Origin: DATMNR01 sp963702765
GTDB taxonomy: Bacteria > Chloroflexota > Ktedonobacteria > Ktedonobacterales > Ktedonobacteraceae
Length of the DNA: 64,000 bases
Direction of reading: 5' to 3'
NCBI GenBank assembly: GCA_963702765.1
Contig: CAVPEB010000026.1
Span: 1-64,000 of the forward strand
Below the pieces are notes generated by a model. The model saw only the letters and a list, made by a program, of their open reading frames with translations. It was not told where the DNA came from and did not search any database. The position numbers and the translations under genes are program-made. Below, in pieces: positions 52,865-61,064 of this stretch. Position 1 is the first letter of the stretch. Each line of letters starts with the position of its first letter.

Positions 52865-54877
52865 TCACCATCCTGCAAAATGAGGTGCACTTTGCAGGCG
52901 ATCGAGAAAGCGCTTTACAACAAGCTGATCGACGTTTTTGCCCACACGCACAAGTAGAATATTTCCTGGCTCCATACTTATATCGGGCTCTGTCGTCGCA
53001 AACTCTTCGAAACCCTGTGATCCGAAAAGTCGCGCAATTAATTCACGGTAACGATGAACACTTATTTTTAAGTTGTCTGTATCCCAATGCCAGGATAATC
53101 CCATAGCAAAAAGGATCATATCTTCTAAGGCATCCAATTCAAGAGCGAAATCAAGTATTTTGTGAGCAATCCCCATGCTCCGCCAGTTTGAACTTACCTC
53201 CATGGTTACCTCATACACATTCTCAAAGCCGTCCCACCAATCATCCCCAGGAGCCAGCGTCACCTGGGCGACAATTTCACCTTCAGGTGTATGTGCCAGT
53301 GCAAGGGCACAATCCGGACTTTTCGCGAGATTGAGAAGGAGTTGATGTTCTCTTTCTGGAAGTCGTGCGAATGCATGCAACCCACTATCTGGGACTAAAC
53401 GTTCAACCAGGGAAGGCGGACAAAAATCGCGCAGTAGTATTGGGCCAGCGGGACTTTCAATAGTTTTGATACGCGAAGGAGTTTGACTACCCCGTATATG
53501 GAGCAGGTCAAATATACCTGCCATTGGCGATATTCGCTGGGTTGAGGGAAAAGCTTTACGTACTGTTGGAGGTAATAAGAGTTGGCGTAGAAATGAAACG
53601 GTACGACTATTCGAGCGTGTAATGGTCATTCTCCGAGGCTGCGCACTAAAATCTTCACGTCGATCCAGGAAGGTTGTCGGAAAACGCGCGACTCCAGATG
53701 CTTTTCCCAGCGCTTGTTGTACCTCTTCATCCAGTTCTGCTTCTTTCAGCCACGTAGGACGCCAGCGTTGAATCCACTCCTCTGGCAAGTGCTGGGGTAA
53801 TGTTTGATCCGAAATCTCTGCCCACAGCATGCTCCAGGCGCGCGGGACGACGCGGTAAGCATCATACCCTCCACCACCTACTGCCACCCAGCGACCCTGG
53901 CAATAGGAATGTGCTAATTGGTGTGCTAACCGCATCTGTGCTCGTATGCCATTTAAAGTGAGTTCCAAATGCGTTAATGGATCCCAGGAATGAGTATCGC
54001 AGCCATGATTGCTAATGATGACATCAGGTGCAAAAGATATAACCAGGGGAGGAAGTAGCGAGTTCATCGCTTCAATATACAAATCATCTTCGGTAAATGG
54101 TTCCAGCGGTATATTTGCCGAATAGCCACGTCCTAACCCATCACCTACTTCCAGCACATCCCCTGTGCCAGGAAAAAGATAGCGCCCGGTTTCATGAAAC
54201 GAAATCGTCATCACTCTTGGATCATCATAGAAAGAACTCTGCACCCCGTCGCCATGATGTGCGTCAAAATCAATGTAAAGTACTTTCGCTTCTCTCTCCT
54301 CTAATAGTCGGGCTATCGCAACTGAAACGTCATTATAAATACAAAAGCCTGAAGCACGTTCGGCCAGGGCATGATGTAATCCACCAGCAGGGTGAAAAAC
54401 ATGCAAAGGACGCTCGTCCTCAGAATCGAATGTTCCCCCCTCGGGAAGCCCCATGACTGCGCTCAATGCCACGAGTGTGCCACCTGTGATAAGCGATGAG
54501 ACATCGTGCATTCCTGGAATAGCGGGAGTATCTCCCTCACCAAAACCATATTGCTCAGCCAGTTCCCGCATAATTATTTGCCTTGTTTCAGTATCGATTT
54601 CATTCCGAGACGCGTCAATTTCTTCTGGGACACTTAACAGCTGGACCGCGGTAATATAAACTTCTGAATGTATGAGTTTCAATTCTTCAATGGTAGCAGC
54701 TCGTATGGGTAATTGACACTGTTTGTCGTCAGGCTTCCACAGTTCACTGGTTTTGAGTAAATCCATTAGTGCGATAAGGCGCTGGGGCTTCATTGGATGC
54801 TCAGGTCCAAAATCATAAGCAAGCTCACCCTGATCAAACGCTAGACGAGACCTTGAAAGATTGGGTTGATCATCCAT
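52865..54877 (-). CDS. acuC: AcuC deacetylase fused to AcuA acetyltransferase
   Basis: 670 residues. The ATG at 54877 (GGAAGGGG upstream) overlaps the acuB stop by 8 bases. About 10-360 is a class I histone-deacetylase-like AcuC domain, with HVFHPAGGLHHA, the zinc-site YIDFDAHHGDG, HGCDTHSWDPL and GGGGYDAYRVVPRAW. After a linker, about 445-665 is an AcuA-type GNAT acetyltransferase: LLRDFCPPSLVERLV, EVTMEVSSNWRSMGIAHKIL (acetyl-CoA loop) and WHWDTDNLKISVHRYRELI, FATTEPDISMEPGNILLVRV, which align with Bacillus AcuA. In Bacillus, AcuA acetylates acetyl-CoA synthetase and AcuC removes it, as separate proteins; here both activities are in one chain. A long fusion is directly visible; effects on Acs are inferred. 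Confidence 0.9.
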   Translation of the reverse strand: MDDQPNLSRSRLAFDQGELAYDFGPEHPMKPQRLIALMDLLKTSELWKPDDKQCQLPIRAATIEELKLIHSEVYITAVQLLSVPEEIDASRNEIDTETRQIIMRELAEQYGFGEGDTPAIPGMHDVSSLITGGTLVALSAVMGLPEGGTFDSEDERPLHVFHPAGGLHHALAERASGFCIYNDVSVAIARLLEEREAKVLYIDFDAHHGDGVQSSFYDDPRVMTISFHETGRYLFPGTGDVLEVGDGLGRGYSANIPLEPFTEDDLYIEAMNSLLPPLVISFAPDVIISNHGCDTHSWDPLTHLELTLNGIRAQMRLAHQLAHSYCQGRWVAVGGGGYDAYRVVPRAWSMLWAEISDQTLPQHLPEEWIQRWRPTWLKEAELDEEVQQALGKASGVARFPTTFLDRREDFSAQPRRMTITRSNSRTVSFLRQLLLPPTVRKAFPSTQRISPMAGIFDLLHIRGSQTPSRIKTIESPAGPILLRDFCPPSLVERLVPDSGLHAFARLPEREHQLLLNLAKSPDCALALAHTPEGEIVAQVTLAPGDDWWDGFENVYEVTMEVSSNWRSMGIAHKILDFALELDALEDMILFAMGLSWHWDTDNLKISVHRYRELIARLFGSQGFEEFATTEPDISMEPGNILLVRVGKNVDQLVVKRFLDRLQSAPHFAGW

Positions 54878-55628
54878 GAGTATCCCCTTCCAACTGAAAA
54901 TCTGCAAAACTATACGGGATACCAGCTTTCTGCAAACGTACTAACAGGGGTGCTGGATTAATTGTGCCAATGCGTACGGTTGCTGCGTGAGGCACCCCTT
55001 TTTTGGGAGGGGCAACTATGATACTTTCTATCTTTATGTGCAGTTCGGCTGCCAAAAGTAACATTTTGGCCAGTGATGTATGATTACCCGTATGAAGTGG
55101 AATATGTAAGTTCATTCCCGGCTCAAATGCGCCAAGAGTGCGTGCAAATTCAATGAGTAAATCGCTGCGAGTTAGCAAACCAACTAGAAATACACGTTCT
55201 TCATGCGGCTCTCCTGGTTCTGTATTGAGCGCTTCTTCATATTCTACAACCGGCAAGCAGTTCAATCCCAGTTCTACGAGCATCTGTGCCGCTGCAGCTA
55301 CACTTGTTGTGGGTGTCACTCTCATAATAGATCGATTCATCACTTCGGCTACACGCCGTTCCTGCCAGGGATGTTGATCATTAGTTAGGGAATTTTCAGC
55401 ACCTAAAGTAGCCGCGAGATCGATATCATGTGAGGTTACCAGGCCCTCAAGTGCAGGCCAGGAAGACTGTGTTGTGTATTGCTGGCCTATGAGTTTTAGC
55501 CCCTGGACTGCTTTCACAACTGGTAGATGATGGAATTGATGCTGTCGTAACAGATTCGCGGCATGGCTCAAAGAATCATCGGGTGTGACAGTCACTAAAT
55601 GAGTGGTCATTACTTCACTTACAATCAT
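54870..55628 (-). CDS. acuB: AcuB-like protein, two CBS domains plus ACT-like domain
   Basis: 252 residues from ATG 55628 (AAGGA at 8-base spacing; the first ATG at 55634 is too close). CBS 1 (about 2-75, VSEVMTTHLVTVTPDDSLSH), CBS 2 (about 90-165, VAEVMNRSIMRVTPTTSVAA) and a C-terminal ACT-like domain (about 185-245, SLAKMLLLAAELHIKIESII). This is the AcuB architecture; CBS domains bind adenosine nucleotides. It precedes acuC-acuA with coupled translation and follows acs on the same strand, so it probably senses energy state in Acs regulation (inference). Exact biochemical function of AcuB is not established. Confidence 0.85.
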   Translation of the reverse strand: MIVSEVMTTHLVTVTPDDSLSHAANLLRQHQFHHLPVVKAVQGLKLIGQQYTTQSSWPALEGLVTSHDIDLAATLGAENSLTNDQHPWQERRVAEVMNRSIMRVTPTTSVAAAAQMLVELGLNCLPVVEYEEALNTEPGEPHEERVFLVGLLTRSDLLIEFARTLGAFEPGMNLHIPLHTGNHTSLAKMLLLAAELHIKIESIIVAPPKKGVPHAATVRIGTINPAPLLVRLQKAGIPYSFADFQLEGDTHG

Positions 55629-55782
55629 ATACATATTCCTTGTTAAGCTTTGAGAAAAATGGGTGAAAAGCCAAGCATCAGAGGATACAAGCGGCTGGTT
55701 CAGTTCACAGTTTACATTCTATTCTCAAAGCTGGCCACAGAGTAGCAAGCACAATTATGAGTCGGTCTCATTTGAGAAATGA

Positions 55783-55824
55783 GTTGACAACACAAGATTG
55801 TAAAAACAACCCGGTGTTGTCAAC
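55783..55824. promoter_or_regulatory. Perfect 11-bp inverted repeat between acs and acuB
   Basis: GTTGACAACAC (55783-55793) and GTGTTGTCAAC (55814-55824) with a 20-base spacer, 38 bases after the acs stop and about 155 bases before acuB. There is no T run on the minus strand, so an operator or mRNA-processing hairpin is more likely than a terminator. Confidence 0.6.
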
Positions 55825-55861
55825 GAAACCACTCTTTTCCAAAGACATTAGCTACCCAGTG

Positions 55862-57805
55862 TTAACCGTCAAGCGTGCTAATGTCTCCAACTGGTTCACC
55901 TAGTTCCCGCGCTCGAACGACTCGGCGCATTATTTTGCCAGAGCGCGTTTTAGGTAGACTTGGCACAAACTCAAGCTCATCGGGTGTAGCAAGAGCGCCA
56001 ACAACTGAGCGAACGTGATGTTTCAGCTCAGTTGCCAGTTCTTCAGAGGGTTCGATACCATTTTTGAGAATGACGAACACTTTAACATGCTCGCCTTTAA
56101 TTGGATCAGGTTTACCTATGGCAGCCGCTTCAGCAACAGCAGGATGGCTGACGAGGCTTGACTCGATTTCCATTGAACCAAGTCGATGGCCACTCACTTT
56201 GATCACATCGTCGACTCGACCCTGAATACGCAGATAGCCATCCTGATCCATTGTTGCTGCATCACCAGCAAAGTACACATCTGGGATAGTGTCCCAGTAT
56301 GTTTGGTAACGGGCGGGGTCGCCGAAAATCGTGCGCATCTGTGCTGGCCAGGGGTGTCGCACAATCAGAAATCCACCTTTACCTGGAGGAACTGAGACCC
56401 CGTTCTTGTCGACAACATCTGCCTCGATTGTGGGCAATGGACGGCTTGCGCTACCTGGTTTGAGCGGTAGAATGACTGTTGGGCTAATCATGATCATCCC
56501 TGTTTCTGTCTGCCACCAGGTATCCATTATCGGTATTTGATCGCGTCCGATATTCCTACGATACCATATCCATGCCTCTGGGTTAATCGGCTCACCTACA
56601 GTTCCGAGTAATCGCAAGCTCGAAAGATCGTGTTTGGCCGGTAGCTCCTCTCCGAAGCGCATAAGGCTTCGAATAGCAGTCGGGGCAGTGTAGAAGATGG
56701 TTGCTTTATATTTCTCGACAATCGACCAGAACCTATCGGCTGCGGGATATGTCGGTATTCCCTCGAACATAATACCAGTTGCCCCATTCATCATAGGTCC
56801 ATAAATGATGTAGCTATGCCCGGTTACCCACCCTATATCAGCTGTGCACCAGTACACATCTGTCGGTTTTATATCGAACACGAATTTGGTTGTTGCATAC
56901 GTTCCTACTGCATATCCGCCCTGGACATGCACCACACCCTTGGGTTTTCCTGTGCTGCCACTTGTATAGAGGATGTAAAGGAGATCCTCACTATCCATTG
57001 GTTCGCATGGAACGAAAGTATCATCTGGAATGTTTGCAAGCAAATCGTCCATATATATATCACGGCCTGCCTGCATTGGCACTTCCATGCCTGTGTGTCG
57101 AACAACAATGGATTTTTGAATAGATGGTGTCTCAGCAATAGCCTCATCTGCGATTTTCTTGAGTTCAATCACTTTGCCGCCTCGATGGCTACCATCAGCG
57201 GTAATAAGCACTTTTGCTTCACAGTCAATGATGCGATCACGAAGAGCGCTGGCTGCAAAACCGCCGAACACTACCATATGTGCTGCACCCAGGCGAGTTG
57301 TTGCTAATACAGCTGCAACAAGTTCAGGGATCATAGGCATGTAAATTGCTACCCGATCACCTCTCTTGACACCCAAATCTTGTAGACCTTTCGCCAGCCG
57401 GTTGGTCATTACATACATCTCTTCGTATGTAATAGTGCGTGTTGCCCCTGCGTCTCCCTCCCAGTAAAATGCGACTTTGGATCGTGTGGGAGTTTGCATA
57501 TGCCTGTCAAGGCAGTTGTAGACAATATTGAATTTGCCACCGTCGAACCATTTGAAGAACGGCTTCTGCGTCCAGGTGAAAGTTGTATGCCATGGTTCGA
57601 ACCAGTGCAACTCCTTTGCCATGTCGTCCCAAAACTCGTTCCTGTGAGTTAACGACCACTTGTAGAAGTCTTCGTAGTTATCAAAACCCTTTGACTTCAT
57701 ATAGGCAGTGATATTAGCGTTTTCTACGACTTCTTTAGATGGGGCAAAAACTCGCTCTTCAATCAGGATACTGTCCGTATTTTCAAAACCCAGGTTCGTA
57801 CTCAT
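55862..57805 (-). CDS. acs: Acetyl-CoA synthetase (AMP-forming)
   Basis: 647 residues, the usual length. It converts acetate + ATP + CoA to acetyl-CoA via acetyl-AMP in the cytoplasm. Motifs: N-terminal MSTNLGFENTDSILIEERVF and the AMP-binding loop YTSGSTGKPKG, then W(W)QTETG (TWWQTETGMIM), GDAATMDQDGYLRIQGRVDD and the C-terminal A10 lysine in TRSGKIMRR (Lys624), the residue acetylated in Acs of other bacteria. The ATG at 57805 has AAAGGA some 12 bases upstream. It precedes acuB and the acuC-acuA fusion, so post-translational control of this enzyme by that locus is very likely. Confidence 0.95.
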   Translation of the reverse strand: MSTNLGFENTDSILIEERVFAPSKEVVENANITAYMKSKGFDNYEDFYKWSLTHRNEFWDDMAKELHWFEPWHTTFTWTQKPFFKWFDGGKFNIVYNCLDRHMQTPTRSKVAFYWEGDAGATRTITYEEMYVMTNRLAKGLQDLGVKRGDRVAIYMPMIPELVAAVLATTRLGAAHMVVFGGFAASALRDRIIDCEAKVLITADGSHRGGKVIELKKIADEAIAETPSIQKSIVVRHTGMEVPMQAGRDIYMDDLLANIPDDTFVPCEPMDSEDLLYILYTSGSTGKPKGVVHVQGGYAVGTYATTKFVFDIKPTDVYWCTADIGWVTGHSYIIYGPMMNGATGIMFEGIPTYPAADRFWSIVEKYKATIFYTAPTAIRSLMRFGEELPAKHDLSSLRLLGTVGEPINPEAWIWYRRNIGRDQIPIMDTWWQTETGMIMISPTVILPLKPGSASRPLPTIEADVVDKNGVSVPPGKGGFLIVRHPWPAQMRTIFGDPARYQTYWDTIPDVYFAGDAATMDQDGYLRIQGRVDDVIKVSGHRLGSMEIESSLVSHPAVAEAAAIGKPDPIKGEHVKVFVILKNGIEPSEELATELKHHVRSVVGALATPDELEFVPSLPKTRSGKIMRRVVRARELGEPVGDISTLDG

Positions 57806-58092
57806 GCTTGGCGGTGATCCTTTCTTGTTTTCACTAATCTGGAATACTACCTTGTATTCAAAAAGAATACATATATTGTGTCACAATTTGGTCACAAATA
57901 TATTACTTCCTTTCACGAAAATATCACAACACATGTGAGATCCTCGGATTTACTCTCCTCAAAAATCGGCTATTAGAAAGAAAATCGTGACAACCTTGTG
58001 ATGAAGAAACTACAAGATGTAATACTCACGTGATATAACTGTGTTAGTCTCTGTTAAAATAATGAAGAGGTATAAGCAGAAAGAGGCAAGTT
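57806..58092. promoter_or_regulatory. Divergent spacer of acs with TGTGA/TCACA half-sites
   Basis: 287 bases with no gene. It contains several half-sites of the CRP type (TGTGTCACAATTTGGTCACA at about 57873, ATATCACAACACATGTGAGA at about 57925 and CGTGACAACCTTGTGATG at about 57987). None is a perfect TGTGA-N6-TCACA. Carbon-source control of acs by a CRP-family protein is plausible but not shown. Confidence 0.45.
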
Positions 58093-58401
58093 ATGTACTC
58101 AGCGATTCGAAAGTACTCCATCAAACCTAACTTCATGAATGAAGTAATGCAGCGTATACAAGGAGAATTTTTGCAGATTATTAATAGGGAACCAGGTTTC
58201 ATCGCTTACTATGCGATGCGCGTCGAAAACAACGAAGTGCTCACCATCAGTGTCTTTGAAACACAAGCTGGTGCAGAGGGATCGACCCCAATGGCCTTAG
58301 AGTGGGTTACCAGGAATCTTGCCGGTTTTGTTCAAGGAGAACCACAAACAAAAGTGGGTTGGGTGTTCGGCAGTTCGTTTGGACCTGTCAATAACGAGTA
58401 A
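58093..58401 (+). CDS. Antibiotic-biosynthesis-monooxygenase (ABM)-like small protein
   Basis: 102 residues; ATG 58093 with AAAGAGGCAAG upstream. A short ferredoxin-like alpha/beta domain (YSIKPNFMNEVMQRIQGEFL, PGFIAYYAMRVENNEVLTIS, FETQAGAEGSTPMALEWV) resembles ABM/dimeric alpha-beta barrel proteins, which dimerise and often bind small aromatic or haem-like ligands. There is no catalytic signature. It is followed 46 bases later by the propeller protein gene, possibly one transcript. Function unknown. Confidence 0.7.
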   Translation: MYSAIRKYSIKPNFMNEVMQRIQGEFLQIINREPGFIAYYAMRVENNEVLTISVFETQAGAEGSTPMALEWVTRNLAGFVQGEPQTKVGWVFGSSFGPVNNE

Positions 58402-58447
58402 CTATTCTACTTGACTTTGTACATTTTTGGGGGAAGGAGCAAGAAGA

Positions 58448-59546
58448 ATGAATCTGCATGGATACGATTGGCCACAGGGAGGGACGAAGCAGATAGCCTA
58501 TGTAGATAGTCAGAGCCATGTGATGGAACTGTTGCTTGGATATGGAGACCCATGGCAATGGGTTGACCTCACGACACTTACGGGAGCCCCTCCAGCCAGC
58601 GGTTCAGCCCTTGCTGGCTATACGTGGTCAGCGGGAGGCACAAAGCAAGTGGTCTATGTGGATGGGCAAGAGCCACGTCATAGAACTGTTTGTGGCAAAG
58701 GGAAGTCCGTGGCAATGGGTTGACCTCACGACACTTACGGGAGCTCCTCCAGCCAGTGGTGCAGCCCTTGCTGGCTACCCGTGGTCAGTGGGAGACACAA
58801 AGCAAGTGGCTTATGTGGATGGGCAAGGGCATGTGATAGAACTGTTTGTGGCAGAGGGAAATCCATGGCAATGGGTTGACCTCACGGTCCTCACTGGGGC
58901 ACCTCCAGCCAATGATTCAGCCCTTGCTGGCTACGACTGGCCCAATGGGCAGACAAAGCAAGTAGTCTATGTGGATGGGCAAGGGCATGTGATAGAACTG
59001 TTTGTGGCAAAGGGAAGTCCGTGGCAATGGGTTGACCTCACGACACTTACGGGAGCTCCTCCAGCCAGCGGTTCAGCCCTTGCTGGCTATACGTGGTCAG
59101 CGGGAGGCACAAAGCAAGTGGTCTACAGTGATCAGCAGAGCCACATCATAGAACTGTTTGTGGCAAAGGGAAGTCCGTGGCAATGGGTTGACCTCATGGC
59201 ACTTACGGGAGCCCCTCTGGCAGAGCAGGGATCGCTAACTGGCTACGACTGGCCCAATGGGCAGGCAAAGCAAGTGGCCTATGTGGATGGTCAAGGGCAT
59301 GTGATAGAACTGTTTGTGGCAAAGGGAAGTCCGTGGCAATGGGTTGACCTCATGGCACTTACGGGAGCTCCTCTGCTCCACCAGCAACCTCTTACTGGCT
59401 ATGCTTGGGTATGGGGTGCTACCAAGCAAGTGGCCTATGTGGATGACCAGGGAGAGGTAATAGAACTCCGGAGTGGTCTGAATGACCAATGGCACTGTTT
59501 CAACTTGACAGCACGTATGCGACGTGAAGCAGCACAGAACACCTAA
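58448..59546 (+). pseudogene. Repeat beta-propeller protein (lectin-like), one frameshift in repeat 2
   Basis: ATG 58448 (AAGGAG upstream) opens MNLHGYDWPQGGTKQIAYVD. About seven repeats of 47-48 residues (about 144 bases each) of the form GGTKQVVYVDGQGHVIELF plus a PWQWVDLTxLTGAP segment, ending near TARMRREAAQNT at 59546. Several repeats are nearly identical at DNA level, evidence of recent internal duplication. At about 58671 an extra A in GGGCAAGAG breaks the frame; removing it joins both frames into about 365 residues. Repeated WQWVDLT and KQVVYVD blades resemble fucose-binding/PLL-type lectin propellers, though ligand residues are not certain. No signal peptide is visible. Confidence 0.75.
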
Positions 59547-59981
59547 GTACAATCACAAAACTTCTGCGGCATATGAGGGAATACGATTCCGCAACATTTA
59601 CCAGATTGTACTAATGCTCGACTTTCTCTATTAGCAAATATTTGTACAAATTTGGAGAAAGAATAGGACACGAAGCCATCTTGAGAGTAAGATAGCAGCC
59701 GAACAAAATCTATTTTCCCAGGGAGGTTCCTTTTGCCCTTTCCCGAGCCAATGGAAGTGCTAATCATGGACATGCATCGTGGTCCAGTCCCTGGCCTCTA
59801 CCTGGCCAGAGTCATTCAGCATCTAGCACTGCTTGATGTCTACACTCCATTGGCCTTTACCTTTGCCTTCGGACGATCTTCATTACCTCCTTAACTAGCA
59901 CCATTGGTTAGTTGAGGCGGGGTTTTGCCCCCGCCCTGGAAATAGCTGCACACTATTTCCTGGCTTGCGCGACTATGGCGG
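59547..59981. other. Intergenic region with one small doubtful ORF and a hairpin
   Basis: 435 bases. A 53-codon frame from TTG 59733 to 59894 (MPFPEPMEVLIMDMHRG start) has GGGAGG 6 bases upstream but no recognised family. At 59916-59935 GGCGGGG/CCCCGCC forms a hairpin of the dispersed palindromic type. Nothing else was seen. Confidence 0.4.
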
Positions 59982-60986
59982 CTACCGCACGTACTGGTCA
60001 AAAGTATTGAGTGCTCTGATGTAATTTGCGCGCTCAAAAGCTGCCGGTTCAGTTACTGCTTGCTGACTCATACTACCCCTCATTTGTTCAATTGACTCGT
60101 ACTCGTGTTCTTCCATCCAATCTTGCAAGTCAGTCAGGATATGCATGATGCGGCCAACACCATTTTCCAGCAGAGTAGAAGTCATCATCGCAACATTAGC
60201 TCCCGCCATCATCGCTTTAAGCACATCCTGTGCGGTGTGTACACCGCTCGTTAGTGCAAAATCAGCCTGGATGCGCCCATAGAGAATCGCAATCCAACGC
60301 AGTGGTAAACGCAATTCGTTCGATGTACTTAAAACCAGGTTGGGGACGACCTCTAATTCCTCTAGATCGAAATCAGGCTGATAAAATCGATTGAACAATA
60401 CAAGTGCATCAGCTCCTGCTGCTATGATACGCTTTGCCAGGTTTGGAAGCGCAGTGAAGTAAGGACTGAGCTTAACAGCAATAGGCAGCTTCACCTTTGC
60501 TCTCACATCCCTGACAAGCTGCACATAATCCTCTTCCAGTTCTGCTCCAGTTATATTAGGATCGGTTGGCAGGTAATAGATATTCAACTCTAACGCATCA
60601 GCGCCCGCCTGCTCGATCCTATGAGCGTAATCTACCCATCCGCCAGACGAAATGCCATTCAGACTCCCAATCACTGGAATACTCACCTCCTGTTTAATTT
60701 TGTGTAAGTGTTCCAGGTATGGCTCGGGTCCTAGATTGTAATTACCCATATCAGGGAAGTAGCTCATGGCTTCGGCATATGAGTGTGTACCGCGCTCCAG
60801 GTAATTATCAAGTTCGTAACTATCGTGAGTAATCTGCTCCTCGAACAACGAATACATAACCAGTGCAGCGGCTCCTGCATCCTCTATTCGGCGAACAGTA
60901 TCTAATTTTTTGGAAAGTGGTGATGCTGATGCTACTAAGGGATTTTTCAATTGCAAACCTAAATAGGTTGTCGTTAAATCTGGCAT
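59982..60986 (-). CDS. Dihydroorotate-dehydrogenase-like FMN protein
   Basis: 334 residues. The ATG at 60986 is preferred (GGAG with 7-base spacing); the upstream TTG at 60992 is too close to it. The TIM-barrel pattern of DHOD is clear: TTYLGLQLKNPLVASASPLS, NGISSGGWVDYAHRIEQAGA, LPIAVKLSPYF with phosphate/FMN contacts, and ADFALTSGVHTAQDVLKAMM. The branch seems to be the DHOD-like proteins often found beside pyruvate:ferredoxin oxidoreductase rather than PyrD itself, which would have pyrimidine neighbours. It lies 78 bases after nifJ on the same strand, probably in one operon. The true substrate is unknown. Confidence 0.85.
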   Translation of the reverse strand: MPDLTTTYLGLQLKNPLVASASPLSKKLDTVRRIEDAGAAALVMYSLFEEQITHDSYELDNYLERGTHSYAEAMSYFPDMGNYNLGPEPYLEHLHKIKQEVSIPVIGSLNGISSGGWVDYAHRIEQAGADALELNIYYLPTDPNITGAELEEDYVQLVRDVRAKVKLPIAVKLSPYFTALPNLAKRIIAAGADALVLFNRFYQPDFDLEELEVVPNLVLSTSNELRLPLRWIAILYGRIQADFALTSGVHTAQDVLKAMMAGANVAMMTSTLLENGVGRIMHILTDLQDWMEEHEYESIEQMRGSMSQQAVTEPAAFERANYIRALNTFDQYVR

Positions 60987-61025
60987 TTCCAAACTCCTTT
61001 TAGAATATCAAATAACGAGATGTAG

Positions 61026-61046
61026 GGGCACCCCTTGCGGGTGCCC
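61026..61046 (-). repeat. Short palindromic element between nifJ and the DHOD-like gene
   Basis: GGGCACCC (61026-61033) and GGGTGCCC (61039-61046) around CTTGC, preceded by GTAG. It is the same dispersed family as 52638-52657, inserted within the operon spacer. Confidence 0.75.
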
Positions 61047-61064
61047 GTTCTGGATCTCTTATTA

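Noticed and set aside
58536..58670. Independent start of the propeller protein at 58536
   Set aside because: The first repeat is read in the other frame from the ATG at 58448 with a good ribosome site; the 58536 frame before 58671 is antiphase translation of the same repeat.
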